Shown: one piece after another, positions 8,897 to 18,459 of the stretch
How positions within the stretch are numbered: position 1 is the stretch's first letter
Layout of the letters: each line of letters begins with the position of its first letter
Origin: Lachnospiraceae bacterium
Lineage (GTDB): Bacteria; Bacillota; Clostridia; Lachnospirales; Lachnospiraceae
DNA: 64,000 nt
NCBI GenBank assembly: GCA_024682075.1
Contig: JAIKZQ010000003.1
Span: 24,390 to 88,389 of the forward strand
Direction: 5' to 3'
Notes under the pieces: model-generated
What the model saw: the letters and a program-made list of their open reading frames with translations, nothing else
Databases searched by the model: none
What the model was told of the DNA's origin: nothing
Translations under genes and position numbers: made by a program

Positions 8897-10015
8897 GTGA
8901 AATTCGTCAGATGGGAAGATCTTAAAAGCGGTATGAGACTAGCCCGCCCGATATATTCCAAAAGCGGAGTTCTTCTTCACGAACGCGATGCTAAACTGAC
9001 ACCGGGAAGCATCGAATCTGTCAAGAATTTCGGTTTGTTAGGCATATACATACTTGAACCGGCTGAACCTCTTCCTCCTATGTCTGAGGAGGACATAGCT
9101 TTCGAAAAGTTCGAGATCAAGACTGTCGCATCTCTTCAGGATGAGATCACCAGATTAATAAATACCAAGAAGCAGAAGAATCTGCAGACCATAGTAAGCC
9201 AGATAATACGCCAGTACGGTCACCTTGACGGAAAGGTGCATTTCTACCAGAACCTCAGGAGCAGGGATGATTTCGTATTCAGGCATATGTTTAACACGGC
9301 AATTCTCTGTGCGATGATGGCGCGCCGCATGAACATCCCGGTGGATGACAGGCTGATACTTGTCACTGCGGCGCTTGTGCATGATATTGGTAAAGTAGGA
9401 TCGGCCAATTCCGCGGTATATGGCGGTGAAACCGACAGGGACAAGATCGCAGCGCTGTACAACGAAGCCATTCACGGCTGTGAGATACTCGAAGAGTGTT
9501 TCAGTTCTGACGGAACGAGGCTCAAGAGAATCTGTCAGCAGGCTCTGAGAGCTCAAAGAGCAGCGGATCTCGGCGAGGAACTCGAGATCAGGAAGATGGT
9601 AAAGGAAGCCAAGATCCTGCAGGTTGCCAGCAAGTATGACGAGATCACCGGAATGAGCCTCACGGGTGAGAGCAAGTCCGAAGTAAAGGCAATCCTTGAG
9701 TTCCAGGACAATGATGACATTTACGATCCTGAAGCAGTGAAGGCACTTGTGGAGAGCGTCTACATACTGTTCCCCGGAGTCAGCGTGGAACTCAATACCG
9801 GAGAAAAGGCGCTTGTCATCAATGAGAATCCCGATAATCTTCTTAAGCCTACAGTAATCTCATTCCGCAGGAACACGATGATGGTATTGTCGGACAGGGA
9901 TTACGGTGACATAAGAGTCGTGGACATCATGAAGACTCTGGATAACCGCTATATCATGGATCGGAGTGCAATGCATAGTGCGGGGATAGATGTCCCGGCA
10001 GACGGAGCTCTTTAA
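8897..10015 (+). CDS. Degenerate HD-GYP (HD-domain) protein, likely c-di-GMP related
   Basis: The 372-residue protein starts at GTG after GGGGGGATA. Residues 1-55 look like the DUF3391-type lead-in of HD-GYP proteins (W-E-D-L-K-S-G-M-R-L-A-R-P-I-Y). The HD core is present at about 130-250: F-R-H-M-F near 135, A-L-V-H-D-I-G-K near 158-165 and an I-H-G-C-E-I-L helix. The later H-H-E..D-G-x-G-Y-P signature is missing; the equivalent region reads Q-Q-A-L-R-A-Q-R-A-A-D-L-G. Only part of the metal site remains, so hydrolysis of c-di-GMP is doubtful and a binding or regulatory role is more likely. It is 58 bases upstream of pilT and probably cotranscribed, which suggests control of pilus retraction. 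Confidence 0.75.
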   Translation: MKFVRWEDLKSGMRLARPIYSKSGVLLHERDAKLTPGSIESVKNFGLLGIYILEPAEPLPPMSEEDIAFEKFEIKTVASLQDEITRLINTKKQKNLQTIVSQIIRQYGHLDGKVHFYQNLRSRDDFVFRHMFNTAILCAMMARRMNIPVDDRLILVTAALVHDIGKVGSANSAVYGGETDRDKIAALYNEAIHGCEILEECFSSDGTRLKRICQQALRAQRAADLGEELEIRKMVKEAKILQVASKYDEITGMSLTGESKSEVKAILEFQDNDDIYDPEAVKALVESVYILFPGVSVELNTGEKALVINENPDNLLKPTVISFRRNTMMVLSDRDYGDIRVVDIMKTLDNRYIMDRSAMHSAGIDVPADGAL

Positions 10016-10073
10016 GAAATCGGTACCAATGTTCCCAGGGAAGGGAGCGAAATATATAAAGGGGTGAAACAAG

Positions 10074-11129
10074 ATGATTGATATTTATGACATTATGCAG
10101 AAAGCAAAAAATGCGGGAGCCAGTGACGTGCATATCACTGTCGGCGTGCCTCCCAAGATGAGAGTCAACGGAAGCCTTCTTACCGTTGAGGGGTATGACA
10201 GACTTATGCCTCAGGATACTCTGGACGTGGTCATGTCCATTGCAAACGAAGAGCAGAAGCGTAAGTTTGACGAGATCGGTGAGTACGATATGTCCTTCTC
10301 AATCCCCGCGCTCGGCCGTTACCGTGTTAACATATTCAAGCAGAGAGGTTCTGCAGGTCTTGCACTCAGACTTGTCGGAACAGAGATCCCCAATCCCGAA
10401 AAGCTCGGCGTTCCCAAGGCGGTCATCGATCTTTATGAGAGAAAGAGAGGACTGATCCTCGTTACGGGACCTACCGGATCCGGTAAGTCCACAACTCTTG
10501 CATCCATCATTGACAGGATCAATGAGAACCGCGATGCACATATCATCACTCTTGAAGACCCTATCGAGTATCTGCACATGCACAAGAGATCCGTTGTCAA
10601 CCAGCGTGAGATCGGCATGGACTCGAACTCATATGCTAATGCACTTCGTGCTGCACTCCGTGAAGACCCTGATGTCATTCTCGTCGGTGAGATGAGAGAC
10701 CTTGAGACCATTTCGACTGCTATTACTGCAGCAGAGACAGGTCACTTGGTCCTTTCAACACTGCATACCATCGGTGCTGCTTCAACCGTCGACCGTGTCA
10801 TTGACGTATTCCCTCCTCATCAGCAGCAGCAGATCAGGTTCCAGCTTGCGGGCGTTCTCGAAGCCATCATTTCCCAGCAGCTCATTCCTACCTATGACGG
10901 CAAGGGAAGAGTCGCTGCATTCGAGGTTCTTCTTGCAAACCACGCTATCAGAAACCTCATCCGTGAAGGAAAGTCACACCAGATCATGGGCGTAATGCAG
11001 ACCAACAAGGCAATGGGAATGATCACCATGGACGAAGCAATCTGCAACTTCTTCTACGAAGGCAAGATCGACAGGGATCAGGCCATCCACTTTGCACAGG
11101 ATCCCGATGCAATGGAGATCAAGATCTGA
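10074..11129 (+). CDS. pilT: Type IV pilus retraction ATPase PilT
   Basis: This 351-residue cytoplasmic hexameric ATPase powers pilus retraction and twitching. Walker A GPTGSGKST is near residue 132. The Asp box L-E-D-P-I-E-Y, Walker B L-R-E-D-P-D-V-I-L-V-G-E-M-R-D and His box T-G-H-L-V-L-S-T-L-H-T follow. The PilT-specific C-terminal motif A-I-R-N-L-I-R-E is exactly present, which separates it from the assembly ATPase PilB. Length is as expected. The start follows AAGGGGTGAAACAAG. No other pilus gene (pilB, pilC, pilM-Q) is in the window, so it must work with a pilus system encoded elsewhere. Confidence 0.93.
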   Translation: MIDIYDIMQKAKNAGASDVHITVGVPPKMRVNGSLLTVEGYDRLMPQDTLDVVMSIANEEQKRKFDEIGEYDMSFSIPALGRYRVNIFKQRGSAGLALRLVGTEIPNPEKLGVPKAVIDLYERKRGLILVTGPTGSGKSTTLASIIDRINENRDAHIITLEDPIEYLHMHKRSVVNQREIGMDSNSYANALRAALREDPDVILVGEMRDLETISTAITAAETGHLVLSTLHTIGAASTVDRVIDVFPPHQQQQIRFQLAGVLEAIISQQLIPTYDGKGRVAAFEVLLANHAIRNLIREGKSHQIMGVMQTNKAMGMITMDEAICNFFYEGKIDRDQAIHFAQDPDAMEIKI

Positions 11130-11147
11130 TATATTCGCTTACATCAA

Positions 11148-11184
11148 ATGCTCCGGACTTATCTGTCCGGAGCATTTTTTTCTT
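11148..11184 (+). terminator. Rho-independent terminator after pilT
   Basis: The 10-bp stem ATGCTCCGGA/TCCGGAGCAT (11148-11157, 11166-11175) is followed by a seven-T run from 11175. Its last bases merge into the -35 element of the next promoter. Confidence 0.93.
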
Positions 11185-11211
11185 GACTGAAATTTCATAT
11201 GGTCCTAATAT
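11183..11211 (+). promoter_or_regulatory. Sigma-A promoter for dprA-comM
   Basis: TTGACT (11183-11188), exactly 17 bases, then TAATAT (11206-11211). The in-frame TTG at 11183 could be read as a dprA start codon but is this -35 box, which moves the dprA start downstream. Confidence 0.85.
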
Positions 11212-11281
11212 ACTCTTACGTCAAATCAGCGGACAGATCGTCCGAATTTTCCATGAATCATATGCAGCGGAAAGGAAATCA

Positions 11282-12514
11282 TTGGATATTGATGAATTTC
11301 TGTCTTTTAACATACCTGAATGCGAAAGGCCGTATGCATTCTGGCTTGTTTCAGTTCCCTGGATAGGGCAGGGACCTGTTCCGTCACTGCTTGAACTTTA
11401 CGGATCACCTAAGGAAATATTTGAAAAGTCAGACGAAGAACTTCTCAGCTTAAGAGGCAAGGCCGGAAGGAAACTGAATGTGGAGCCTTTGTTAAAGTGC
11501 CGCAAAAATGCAGATATTTTTAGGATGTATGATGATCTTGACAGGTCGGGGATGAAGATCTCGTTTGCATGGGATGACGATTATCCCGTCAGGTTAAAAC
11601 ATATCCCTGATCCGCCGACCGCGCTTTTTTATCTCGGAAAACTGCCCCGGGATGAGAAACTTTCGGTAGCGGTGATAGGTTCCAGGCAGTGTTCCGAATA
11701 CGGAGAAAAACTTGCCTGCGAACTCGGTGAAGCACTCGGTGAAAATGACATTAATGTCATAAGTGGGATGGCGGTCGGCATAGACGGCATAAGCCAGGCC
11801 GCGGCACTGGGATCCGGAGGTGAATCCTATGCGGTGCTTGGAAGCGGAGCGGATGTTTGCTATCCGGATTCGAATTATTCGTTATATGAAAAACTGAAAA
11901 ATCTGGGAGGCGTGATATCGGCCTATCCGCCCGGAACAAGCGCAAGAGCACAGTTTTTTCCACCGAGAAATCGCATAGTAAGCGGGCTTGCGGATGCGGT
12001 CGTGGTACTGGAAGCAAGAAGCAGGAGCGGAACACTCATTACCGTAGACATGGCTCTGGAACAGGGAAGGGATATCTATGCCGCACCCGGCAGGCTTGGA
12101 GATGAGCTCTCAGCCGGATGCAACGGCCTGATAGGTCACGGAGCACTTGTGTATCTGTCGCCTGAGATCTTCATCAGGGATCTTTTTGAGGATCATGCAG
12201 ATGCTAACGGTCATGCGATACTGTGCGGATCCGGGATTGCCGGAATTAAGAAAAATGTACTTTCACCGTCAGATGAACGGCACAGGAACTATTCGGGAGA
12301 AGAAATGAAATGTCCCCTTCCCGATGAACAGTTCAGGGATGTGTACGAAGAACTCACTCTTTTTCCGAGAAGCGCAGAGGAGATAGACGCTTCGATAACA
12401 AGAAAACAAAAGACTTCTCCGGGAGAGACCGGAATTACCCTGATGCTGATGGAACTGTGCATCGGAGGTTTTGCACTTCAGGTAAGTCCCGGACAGTACA
12501 TCAGAAGATTATGA
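11282..12514 (+). CDS. dprA: DNA-processing protein DprA (Smf)
   Basis: DprA protects incoming single-stranded DNA and loads RecA during natural transformation. The chosen start is TTG at 11282, preceded by GGAAAGGAAATCA; the frame is open back to 11183, but that region is the promoter. An N-terminal SAM-like helical domain (F-W-L-V-S-V-P-W-I-G-Q-G-P) precedes the Rossmann core. The core has V-A-V-I-G-S-R-Q, V-I-S-G-M-A-V-G-I-D-G, the G-S-G-A-D-V-C-Y-P segment, F-F-P-P-R-N-R-I and the S-G-T-L-I-T-V-D-M-A-L-E-Q-G-R segment. A C-terminal winged helix ends the protein. It lies nine bases before comM, an arrangement common for competence genes, and in Bacillus the same gene (smf) sits upstream of topA. 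Confidence 0.92.
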   Translation: MDIDEFLSFNIPECERPYAFWLVSVPWIGQGPVPSLLELYGSPKEIFEKSDEELLSLRGKAGRKLNVEPLLKCRKNADIFRMYDDLDRSGMKISFAWDDDYPVRLKHIPDPPTALFYLGKLPRDEKLSVAVIGSRQCSEYGEKLACELGEALGENDINVISGMAVGIDGISQAAALGSGGESYAVLGSGADVCYPDSNYSLYEKLKNLGGVISAYPPGTSARAQFFPPRNRIVSGLADAVVVLEARSRSGTLITVDMALEQGRDIYAAPGRLGDELSAGCNGLIGHGALVYLSPEIFIRDLFEDHADANGHAILCGSGIAGIKKNVLSPSDERHRNYSGEEMKCPLPDEQFRDVYEELTLFPRSAEEIDASITRKQKTSPGETGITLMLMELCIGGFALQVSPGQYIRRL

Positions 12515-12523
12515 GGAGACTGC

Positions 12524-14056
12524 ATGTTCAGTGATACATTAACAGCAATGCTTGAGGGCGTGAAAGCCAGGATAATCCATGTCGAGACCGACATATCAAA
12601 CGGGATGCCGGTTTTTAACATGGTAGGATCGGTCGGAAACGAGATAAGGGAGGCAAAAGACAGGATACGCGCAGCGTTCAAGAATCTTGACATCAGCATT
12701 CCTGCTTCGAGGATCACGGTCAATCTTTCGCCCGGTGATCTGAAGAAGGATTCTACGGCCTATGACCTTCCTATCGCGGTTGGGCTTCTGGGAGCAATGA
12801 GGATATTCCCGGAAGAAAACACGCAGGGCGTTCTTTTCCTTGGCGAGATAGGATTAAACGGTGAGATAAGGCCGGTGAAGGGCGTTCTGCCCGTGGTCCG
12901 GACAGCCGCGTCCGAAGGAATAAAAGAGTGCATCGTGCCCCGTGACAACGCATTCGAAGGCTCAATTGTGCCGGGCATAACAGTAAGGGGAGCATCGGAT
13001 CTGAATGAAGTAATATCGTATCTGTCAGACAGAGACGAGGATATCCTTCCGTCAGTTTATACCGATCCTTTATCCGTGCTGGAAGACAATAAAGGTTATA
13101 TTCCCGATTTTGACCAGGTAAGGGGGCAGGAAAGGGCAAAAAGGGCTGCCATGATAAGTGCTTCGGGATTTCACTCACTTCTGATGACGGGGCCTCCCGG
13201 AGCCGGTAAGTCCATGATAGCAAGGAGGATACCCGGAATTCTCCCACCTATGAATCTTTCGGAGAGCATGGAACTGACGTCCATATACAGTGTTGCGGGC
13301 TGCATGCCTAAGGGAAAAGCACTTGTCAGTACAAGAGCTTTTCAGGCGCCTCACCATTCGATAACAAGACAGGCTCTGATCGGTGGAGGAATGATCCCGA
13401 AGCCCGGAATGATCTCGCTTGCACACAGGTCGGTGCTTTTTCTTGACGAGGTTCCGGAATTCAGCAGGGAGGCGATAGAAAGCCTGCGACAGCCCCTTGA
13501 GGACAAAAGCGTGCGGATAACAAGACTGATGCATTCGGTCGAGTTTCCCGCAGATTTTCTGCTGATCCTTGCAATGAACCCTTGTCCGTGCGGTTATTAT
13601 CCGGACAGGGGCAGATGCAGATGCACGGATAATGAGATCAGGAGGTACATAGGCAAGATCTCGGGACCGCTCCTTGACAGGATCGACCTGTGCACTGAGC
13701 TGAGAAATGTTGACATATCCGAGATGAGGACGGCTAAATCAGGCCTTGACACAAAGTCAATGTCAGAGAAGGTGATAAGGGCAAGAAATGCTCAAAATGC
13801 ACGGTACGAAGGCACTTCCATAAGATTTAACGCGGACCTTAAGCCTGAGGAAGTGGAGAAATACTGCCGGCTTGATGCCGAGTGCCTTGAACTGACGGAA
13901 AAGCTGTATAAGAATCTGAATCTTTCGGCAAGATCCTATCACAGGATCCTGAGGGTTTCACGCACTATAGCGGACATGGAGGAATCTGAGGAAATAAAAA
14001 GGGATCATGTCATGGAGGCGGCATCTTTTCGGCCCGATCTGGATTACTTTAAATGA
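12524..14056 (+). CDS. comM: ComM/YifB-type Mg-chelatase-like AAA+ ATPase
   Basis: The 510-residue protein has an N-terminal Lon-protease-like S5 fold (about 1-165), a Walker A G-P-P-G-A-G-K-S-M near 222 and a Walker B V-L-F-L-D-E-V-P-E-F near 305. A cysteine cluster C-P-C-G-Y-Y..C-R-C lies near 350, and the C-terminal Mg_chelatase_C domain completes it. ComM is a hexameric helicase that promotes branch migration during integration of transformed DNA. GGAG is nine bases upstream of the ATG. Pairing with dprA supports a competence role, but both genes are widespread in non-competent species too. Confidence 0.92.
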   Translation: MFSDTLTAMLEGVKARIIHVETDISNGMPVFNMVGSVGNEIREAKDRIRAAFKNLDISIPASRITVNLSPGDLKKDSTAYDLPIAVGLLGAMRIFPEENTQGVLFLGEIGLNGEIRPVKGVLPVVRTAASEGIKECIVPRDNAFEGSIVPGITVRGASDLNEVISYLSDRDEDILPSVYTDPLSVLEDNKGYIPDFDQVRGQERAKRAAMISASGFHSLLMTGPPGAGKSMIARRIPGILPPMNLSESMELTSIYSVAGCMPKGKALVSTRAFQAPHHSITRQALIGGGMIPKPGMISLAHRSVLFLDEVPEFSREAIESLRQPLEDKSVRITRLMHSVEFPADFLLILAMNPCPCGYYPDRGRCRCTDNEIRRYIGKISGPLLDRIDLCTELRNVDISEMRTAKSGLDTKSMSEKVIRARNAQNARYEGTSIRFNADLKPEEVEKYCRLDAECLELTEKLYKNLNLSARSYHRILRVSRTIADMEESEEIKRDHVMEAASFRPDLDYFK

Positions 14057-14100
14057 GGAATATGATAAAATAATTATGTATATTCGGGAGGAAACTAACC

Positions 14101-15165
14101 ATGTCTTACAGAGAAGAAACCAAAGAGATCAGGATCGGAAATGTCTGCATAGGCCATGGCAATCCGGTTGCGATACAGTCTATGACCAATACGCCGACTG
14201 CAGATGTGGCAGCAACGGTATCCCAGATCCATGCGCTTGAAAAGGCCGGATGTGAGATTGTCAGATGCACGGTGCCTGATGAGGAGTCTGCAAGGGCGAT
14301 CGCCGGGATAAAGAAGCAGATTTCTATTCCGCTTGTCGCGGACATTCATTTTGACTATAAGATGGCCATAATGGCAATGGAAAACGGCGCGGATAAGATA
14401 AGGATCAATCCGGGTAATATCGGTTCCGCCGATAAGGTCAGGGCTGTGGTGGACTGTGCTAAGGAACGTGACATACCCATAAGGGTCGGAGTCAATTCAG
14501 GATCTCTGGAGAAGAACCTCATTGAAAAATACGGCGGTGTTACTGCCGAGGGCATTGTTGAAAGCGCCATCGACAAAGTCAGGCTCATAGAGGACATGGG
14601 ATATGACAATCTGGTCATAAGCATCAAATCCTCCGATGTGATGATGTGCGTGAAGGCTCATGAACTCATCGCCGGAAAGACTCCTTATCCTCTTCACGTG
14701 GGAATAACAGAATCCGGCACCGTGAGAAGCGGAAGCATCAAGTCCTCGGTCGGTCTGGGGCTTATTCTTGGGCAGGGAATAGGAGATACCATAAGGGTGT
14801 CCCTTACAGGGGACCCCTGTGAGGAGATAACCGCTGCAAGACTCATCCTTAAGACACTCGGACTGAGAAAAGGCGGAATAGATGTGGTTTCTTGCCCTAC
14901 CTGCGGCAGGACGAAGATTGACCTGATCTCGCTTGCTCAGGAAGCGGAGAAGATCGCTGAGAATTATCCGTATGACATCAAGATGGCTGTCATGGGATGT
15001 GCAGTTAACGGTCCCGGTGAAGCAAAGGAAGCGGATCTGGGTATCGCAGGCGGACTTCATGAAGGACTTATCATAAAACACGGGGAGATCATTAAGAAAG
15101 TTCCCGAAGACATGCTTCTTGAAGAACTTAAAAACCAGCTCGACAATTGGGAAAAATGCGAATGA
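14101..15165 (+). CDS. ispG: 4-hydroxy-3-methylbut-2-enyl diphosphate synthase IspG
   Basis: This 354-residue [4Fe-4S] enzyme of the MEP isoprenoid pathway converts MEcPP to HMBPP. The TIM-barrel start V-A-I-Q-S-M-T-N-T, the A-D-I-H-F-D-Y strand and the C-terminal cluster residues (C-P-T-C-G-R near 265 and G-C-A-V-N-G-P-G-E-A near 300) are all present. The length is typical of the short bacterial form. GGGAGGAAACTAACC precedes the ATG. In many Clostridia ispG sits directly before polC; here a histidine kinase gene lies between them, and its ATG overlaps the ispG stop codon (ATGA). Confidence 0.96.
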   Translation: MSYREETKEIRIGNVCIGHGNPVAIQSMTNTPTADVAATVSQIHALEKAGCEIVRCTVPDEESARAIAGIKKQISIPLVADIHFDYKMAIMAMENGADKIRINPGNIGSADKVRAVVDCAKERDIPIRVGVNSGSLEKNLIEKYGGVTAEGIVESAIDKVRLIEDMGYDNLVISIKSSDVMMCVKAHELIAGKTPYPLHVGITESGTVRSGSIKSSVGLGLILGQGIGDTIRVSLTGDPCEEITAARLILKTLGLRKGGIDVVSCPTCGRTKIDLISLAQEAEKIAENYPYDIKMAVMGCAVNGPGEAKEADLGIAGGLHEGLIIKHGEIIKKVPEDMLLEELKNQLDNWEKCE

Positions 15166-18100
15166 AAAAAAGATCAACGGTTTTGATCAGATTGTTTGTG
15201 TTGTTCGGGATATTCGGCATTGTCATTCTGACAATGTCCATTCTGGCGACGTATTATTTCCAGTATTCGTCATATAAGAAGACGAGCATGGAAAGAGTCA
15301 AGACTGCGGATCAGTATCTTGAGAAGATGCTTCTTGATGATGCGGAGGACTTCAGGCATTATTGCGAATATTTCCCCGAACATCGAGATGAGATAAGGAT
15401 AGTTCCCATAGATTTTGATGAATTCATCACTGCAAGGGATGAATTTTTTGAAGCGTTTGCGGACAGATTTCCAGGTGAGAGCTTCGGAACAGACATTGAG
15501 CCCTGGGAACTTCCGGATGACCTCAAGGCCCTGTATTATGCATATTATCACAGATACTGGATGCTGACATTTGAGGATGCCACCACAGGACTTAATGTCG
15601 CATATACATATTTCCTTCTTGCGGACGAAGATACCAAGCAGCTGATGTACCTGATCGATCCGGTCAGGGAAGGGAATGAAGAAGATCCGGAGAAGCTGAA
15701 TCTGGGCTGGAATGACATTTATGATGAGCCCCGGTATGCTTCCGTATGGAAGGTATATGAGGCCGGCGTTCCTCTCGATGACGAGCTTGTCATTTTCGAT
15801 AATGAGTACGGTCATACCTTCGCATATTATTATCCGCTCGTGATAGACGGTGAGAAGATCGGACTGATCGTTTCCGAGATAGATATAGACAGCCTTAACA
15901 AGGAGATCCTTGATAACACGATAAAGCTCGGATTTATCATCGCCGCAATATTCATCTTCTGTGAGATGCTTATGCTGGCTCTTGTAAACGTTCTTTATGT
16001 ATCGAAGATCCATTTCCTGATCGGCAAGATCGGACAGTTCGGATTATCAAGAGACTTAAAGATAGTTGATGACATCAAAAAGAAAAAATTCGTCAACGAC
16101 GAGATCGGAATGCTCGCGGATGAAACGACATTCATGATGGGAGAGATCTGTTCTCATGAAGATGAGATGGAGAAAGCATCCCGGATGAAATCCGATTTCC
16201 TTGCCAACATGAGTCATGAGATAAGGACACCGATGAATGCCGTCATCGGAATGGCGGAACTTGCACAGAGAGAGGATAATGTCGAAAACATCCATGATTT
16301 TGTCGGACAGATCAAATCTTCGGGAAGGCTTCTTCTTGCGATCATCAATGACATACTCGATTTTTCCAAGATTGAATCCGGAAAACTCGATCTTATCCCG
16401 ATCAATTATATTCCTGCATCCCTGTTCAACGATGTATCAAACATCGCCCTGATGAAGCTCGGAGACGGTGCGGTGGAGTTTGATCTTGACATCCCGCCCA
16501 ATCTGCCGGCATGTCTGTACGGGGACAACATCCGCATAAGACAGATCCTCATCAATCTGGTCGGTAATGCGATCAAGTTCACCCGCAGCGGATGCGTTTC
16601 GGTTAAGGTCAGTTTCGAACATGTTTCCGGCAAGAAGATCATGCTTAACGTGGCTGTTGAGGATACCGGAATAGGCATCAAAGAAGAAGACCTTAAGAAG
16701 ATATTCGAATCCTTCTCACAGGTTGATACTAAGAGAAACCGTTCCGTTGAAGGAACGGGGCTCGGACTCGCGATTTCCAAGAGGCTCGTTGATCTCATGG
16801 GCGGAGAGATGAATGTCACGAGCACTTACGGAATGGGAAGTTGTTTTTCCATATCCATCCCCCAGACCGTTGTTGATGAGGAGCCCGGCGTGAGCATCGG
16901 GGAGCCCGCAAGATATATCGGCATCTCCTGCTTTGCAGATCCTTATCTTACGGAAAAGTTCAAGAGGGATTCCGAAAGGCTGGGTATCGAGACACATGTC
17001 ATCGGAGCCGGTGATAATTTTGTAAGTAAGTATTCCAGGATCAAATCATCCAATCCCGGAAAAGAACTGTTTGTTTTCGTCGATGATGAAGGCTTCGGAA
17101 GGATTCCCGGTGATTTCCGGGTATCCGAGGATGGTGCACAGATCGTGCTCGTTGCGGGCTATAATCCCCAAAAGGATTCCAAACTGTGCAAGATAGTATC
17201 GATCAGAAAGCCTGTATCGACTCTTTCGCTCTCAAGCGTTTATAACAGGGAAAGGAAACATTATTCCGGCCTTGCTGAGGATACGGATGACTTTACCGCA
17301 CCGGGTGCCAAGGTGCTCATAGTGGATGATAATACCGTTAATCTGACTGTTGCGGAGGGACTGCTCGAGCCTCTTAAGATGTCCGTCATGACGGCAACCA
17401 GCGGACGTGATGCCATTGAGCTGACATCCAGGTACTCATATGACATCGTTTTTATGGACCATATGATGCCTGATATGGACGGCATTGAAGCAACTCACAA
17501 GATACGTGAGGTGACTCCCGAATACAGGAATATTCCGATAATCGCTCTCACGGCAAATGCAGTAAGCGGCGCTTATGAGATGTTCAGAGAAGAAGGCCTT
17601 GACGGATTTGTTGCCAAGCCTATTGAGGTACGTGCTTTCATTTCAACCGTGAAGGAATTCCTTCCTCCCGGGAAGATCGTCTATACGCAGGACGAAGAAG
17701 GCACCGATGACGTAACAAACGGTGATGCTTCGGGGGCACTTAATGCAGAGCAGTCTGAGAAAAACGGAAAAACCGATAAGGGAGAACTCGCGATAGACGG
17801 TCTTGATACCGCATCTGCACTGAAAATGCTCGGAAGCAGGAAGGTATATCTCGATGTCCTTAGGAAGTACCTGAATGTCATGAAGACAAAATCGGAAACG
17901 ATCCGGTCCGCATATGATCTTGAAAAGTGGGATGAATACACTATCGAGGTCCATGCCCTTAAGAGCTCGTCGAGACAGATCGGAGCCCTGCAGCTTGCGA
18001 CTGATGCCGAGACTCTCGAAAATGCCGGAAAGAGCGGCGACATTGATCTGATAAAGTCAAGAACGGATGCACTTCTTCAGGATTATCTCTCATATGAGCC

Positions 18101-18380
18101 TGTGCTCAGGAAATACTTCGGTGAAGACAAAGCGGATGAAGAGCCTGTTCAAAAGCCGGCTGTATCTTCGGATGAACTGAAGGAAATACTTGCCGTGACG
18201 GAAAAAGCGGCAGAAGACCTTGACATGGATGCGCTTGAATCGGTATGTGAAAAGCTTAAGGGGTATTCTTATACCGATGACATCTCGGACAAGGTCGCGG
18301 AGATGATAAAGGCGATCGAGGAATATGATACCGAAAGATGTCTTGAACTTAAAGATGAAATAGCTGCTGCAGTTTTGTGA
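15162..18380 (+). CDS. Hybrid sensor histidine kinase with receiver and Hpt domains
   Basis: The start at 15162 gives an ATGA overlap with ispG; upstream in-frame TTG 15147 and ATG 15156 are possible. The 1072-residue protein has a membrane segment at about 7-30, an extracytoplasmic sensor region to about 255 and a second membrane segment near 260-285. A HisKA domain carries phospho-acceptor His near 351 (S-H-E-I-R-T-P), followed by an ATPase domain with N-A-I-K-F-T, D-T-G-I-G-I and G-T-G-L-G-L-A-I. A degenerate receiver-like stretch comes next, then a true receiver with Asp near 765 (V-F-M-D-H-M-M-P). An Hpt domain has His near 931 (V-H-A-L-K-S-S), and a helical tail of about 70 residues follows. 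No separate output regulator is adjacent, so the final target is unknown. Confidence 0.9.
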   Translation: MKKRSTVLIRLFVLFGIFGIVILTMSILATYYFQYSSYKKTSMERVKTADQYLEKMLLDDAEDFRHYCEYFPEHRDEIRIVPIDFDEFITARDEFFEAFADRFPGESFGTDIEPWELPDDLKALYYAYYHRYWMLTFEDATTGLNVAYTYFLLADEDTKQLMYLIDPVREGNEEDPEKLNLGWNDIYDEPRYASVWKVYEAGVPLDDELVIFDNEYGHTFAYYYPLVIDGEKIGLIVSEIDIDSLNKEILDNTIKLGFIIAAIFIFCEMLMLALVNVLYVSKIHFLIGKIGQFGLSRDLKIVDDIKKKKFVNDEIGMLADETTFMMGEICSHEDEMEKASRMKSDFLANMSHEIRTPMNAVIGMAELAQREDNVENIHDFVGQIKSSGRLLLAIINDILDFSKIESGKLDLIPINYIPASLFNDVSNIALMKLGDGAVEFDLDIPPNLPACLYGDNIRIRQILINLVGNAIKFTRSGCVSVKVSFEHVSGKKIMLNVAVEDTGIGIKEEDLKKIFESFSQVDTKRNRSVEGTGLGLAISKRLVDLMGGEMNVTSTYGMGSCFSISIPQTVVDEEPGVSIGEPARYIGISCFADPYLTEKFKRDSERLGIETHVIGAGDNFVSKYSRIKSSNPGKELFVFVDDEGFGRIPGDFRVSEDGAQIVLVAGYNPQKDSKLCKIVSIRKPVSTLSLSSVYNRERKHYSGLAEDTDDFTAPGAKVLIVDDNTVNLTVAEGLLEPLKMSVMTATSGRDAIELTSRYSYDIVFMDHMMPDMDGIEATHKIREVTPEYRNIPIIALTANAVSGAYEMFREEGLDGFVAKPIEVRAFISTVKEFLPPGKIVYTQDEEGTDDVTNGDASGALNAEQSEKNGKTDKGELAIDGLDTASALKMLGSRKVYLDVLRKYLNVMKTKSETIRSAYDLEKWDEYTIEVHALKSSSRQIGALQLATDAETLENAGKSGDIDLIKSRTDALLQDYLSYEPVLRKYFGEDKADEEPVQKPAVSSDELKEILAVTEKAAEDLDMDALESVCEKLKGYSYTDDISDKVAEMIKAIEEYDTERCLELKDEIAAAVL

Positions 18381-18386
18381 TATAAT
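18378..18386 (+). promoter_or_regulatory. Extended -10 promoter for polC
   Basis: TGATATAAT at 18378-18386 is a TGn-extended -10 that uses the kinase stop codon as its TG. No -35 hexamer is evident at 17 bases. Transcription would begin near 18393 and give a leader of about 90 bases. Confidence 0.5.
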
Positions 18387-18427
18387 CGATTCACGCCGGT
18401 TCGATACCGGAACAACACTTATTTGCA

Positions 18428-18459
18428 CCTGACCGGGTAGGCGAGAGCGCCACGGCAGG
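18428..18459 (+). other. Structured RNA hairpin in the polC leader
   Basis: Nested stems CCTG/CAGG (18428-18431 with 18456-18459), CCG/CGG and GGCG/CGCC close a GNRA-like AGAG tetraloop. The element lies 24 bases before the polC start and just ahead of its ribosome site GAAAGGAAC. No terminator is visible, so if regulatory it would act on translation or stability. Confidence 0.45.

Noticed and set aside
10074..11129. PilB or GspE assembly ATPase
   Set aside because: The length, lack of an N-terminal extension and the exact AIRNLIRE motif indicate PilT.
11183..11281. TTG at 11183 as the dprA start
   Set aside because: It is the -35 box of a TTGACT-17-TAATAT promoter lying in the pilT terminator; the conserved DprA N-terminus begins after 11282, where a TTG has a good ribosome site.
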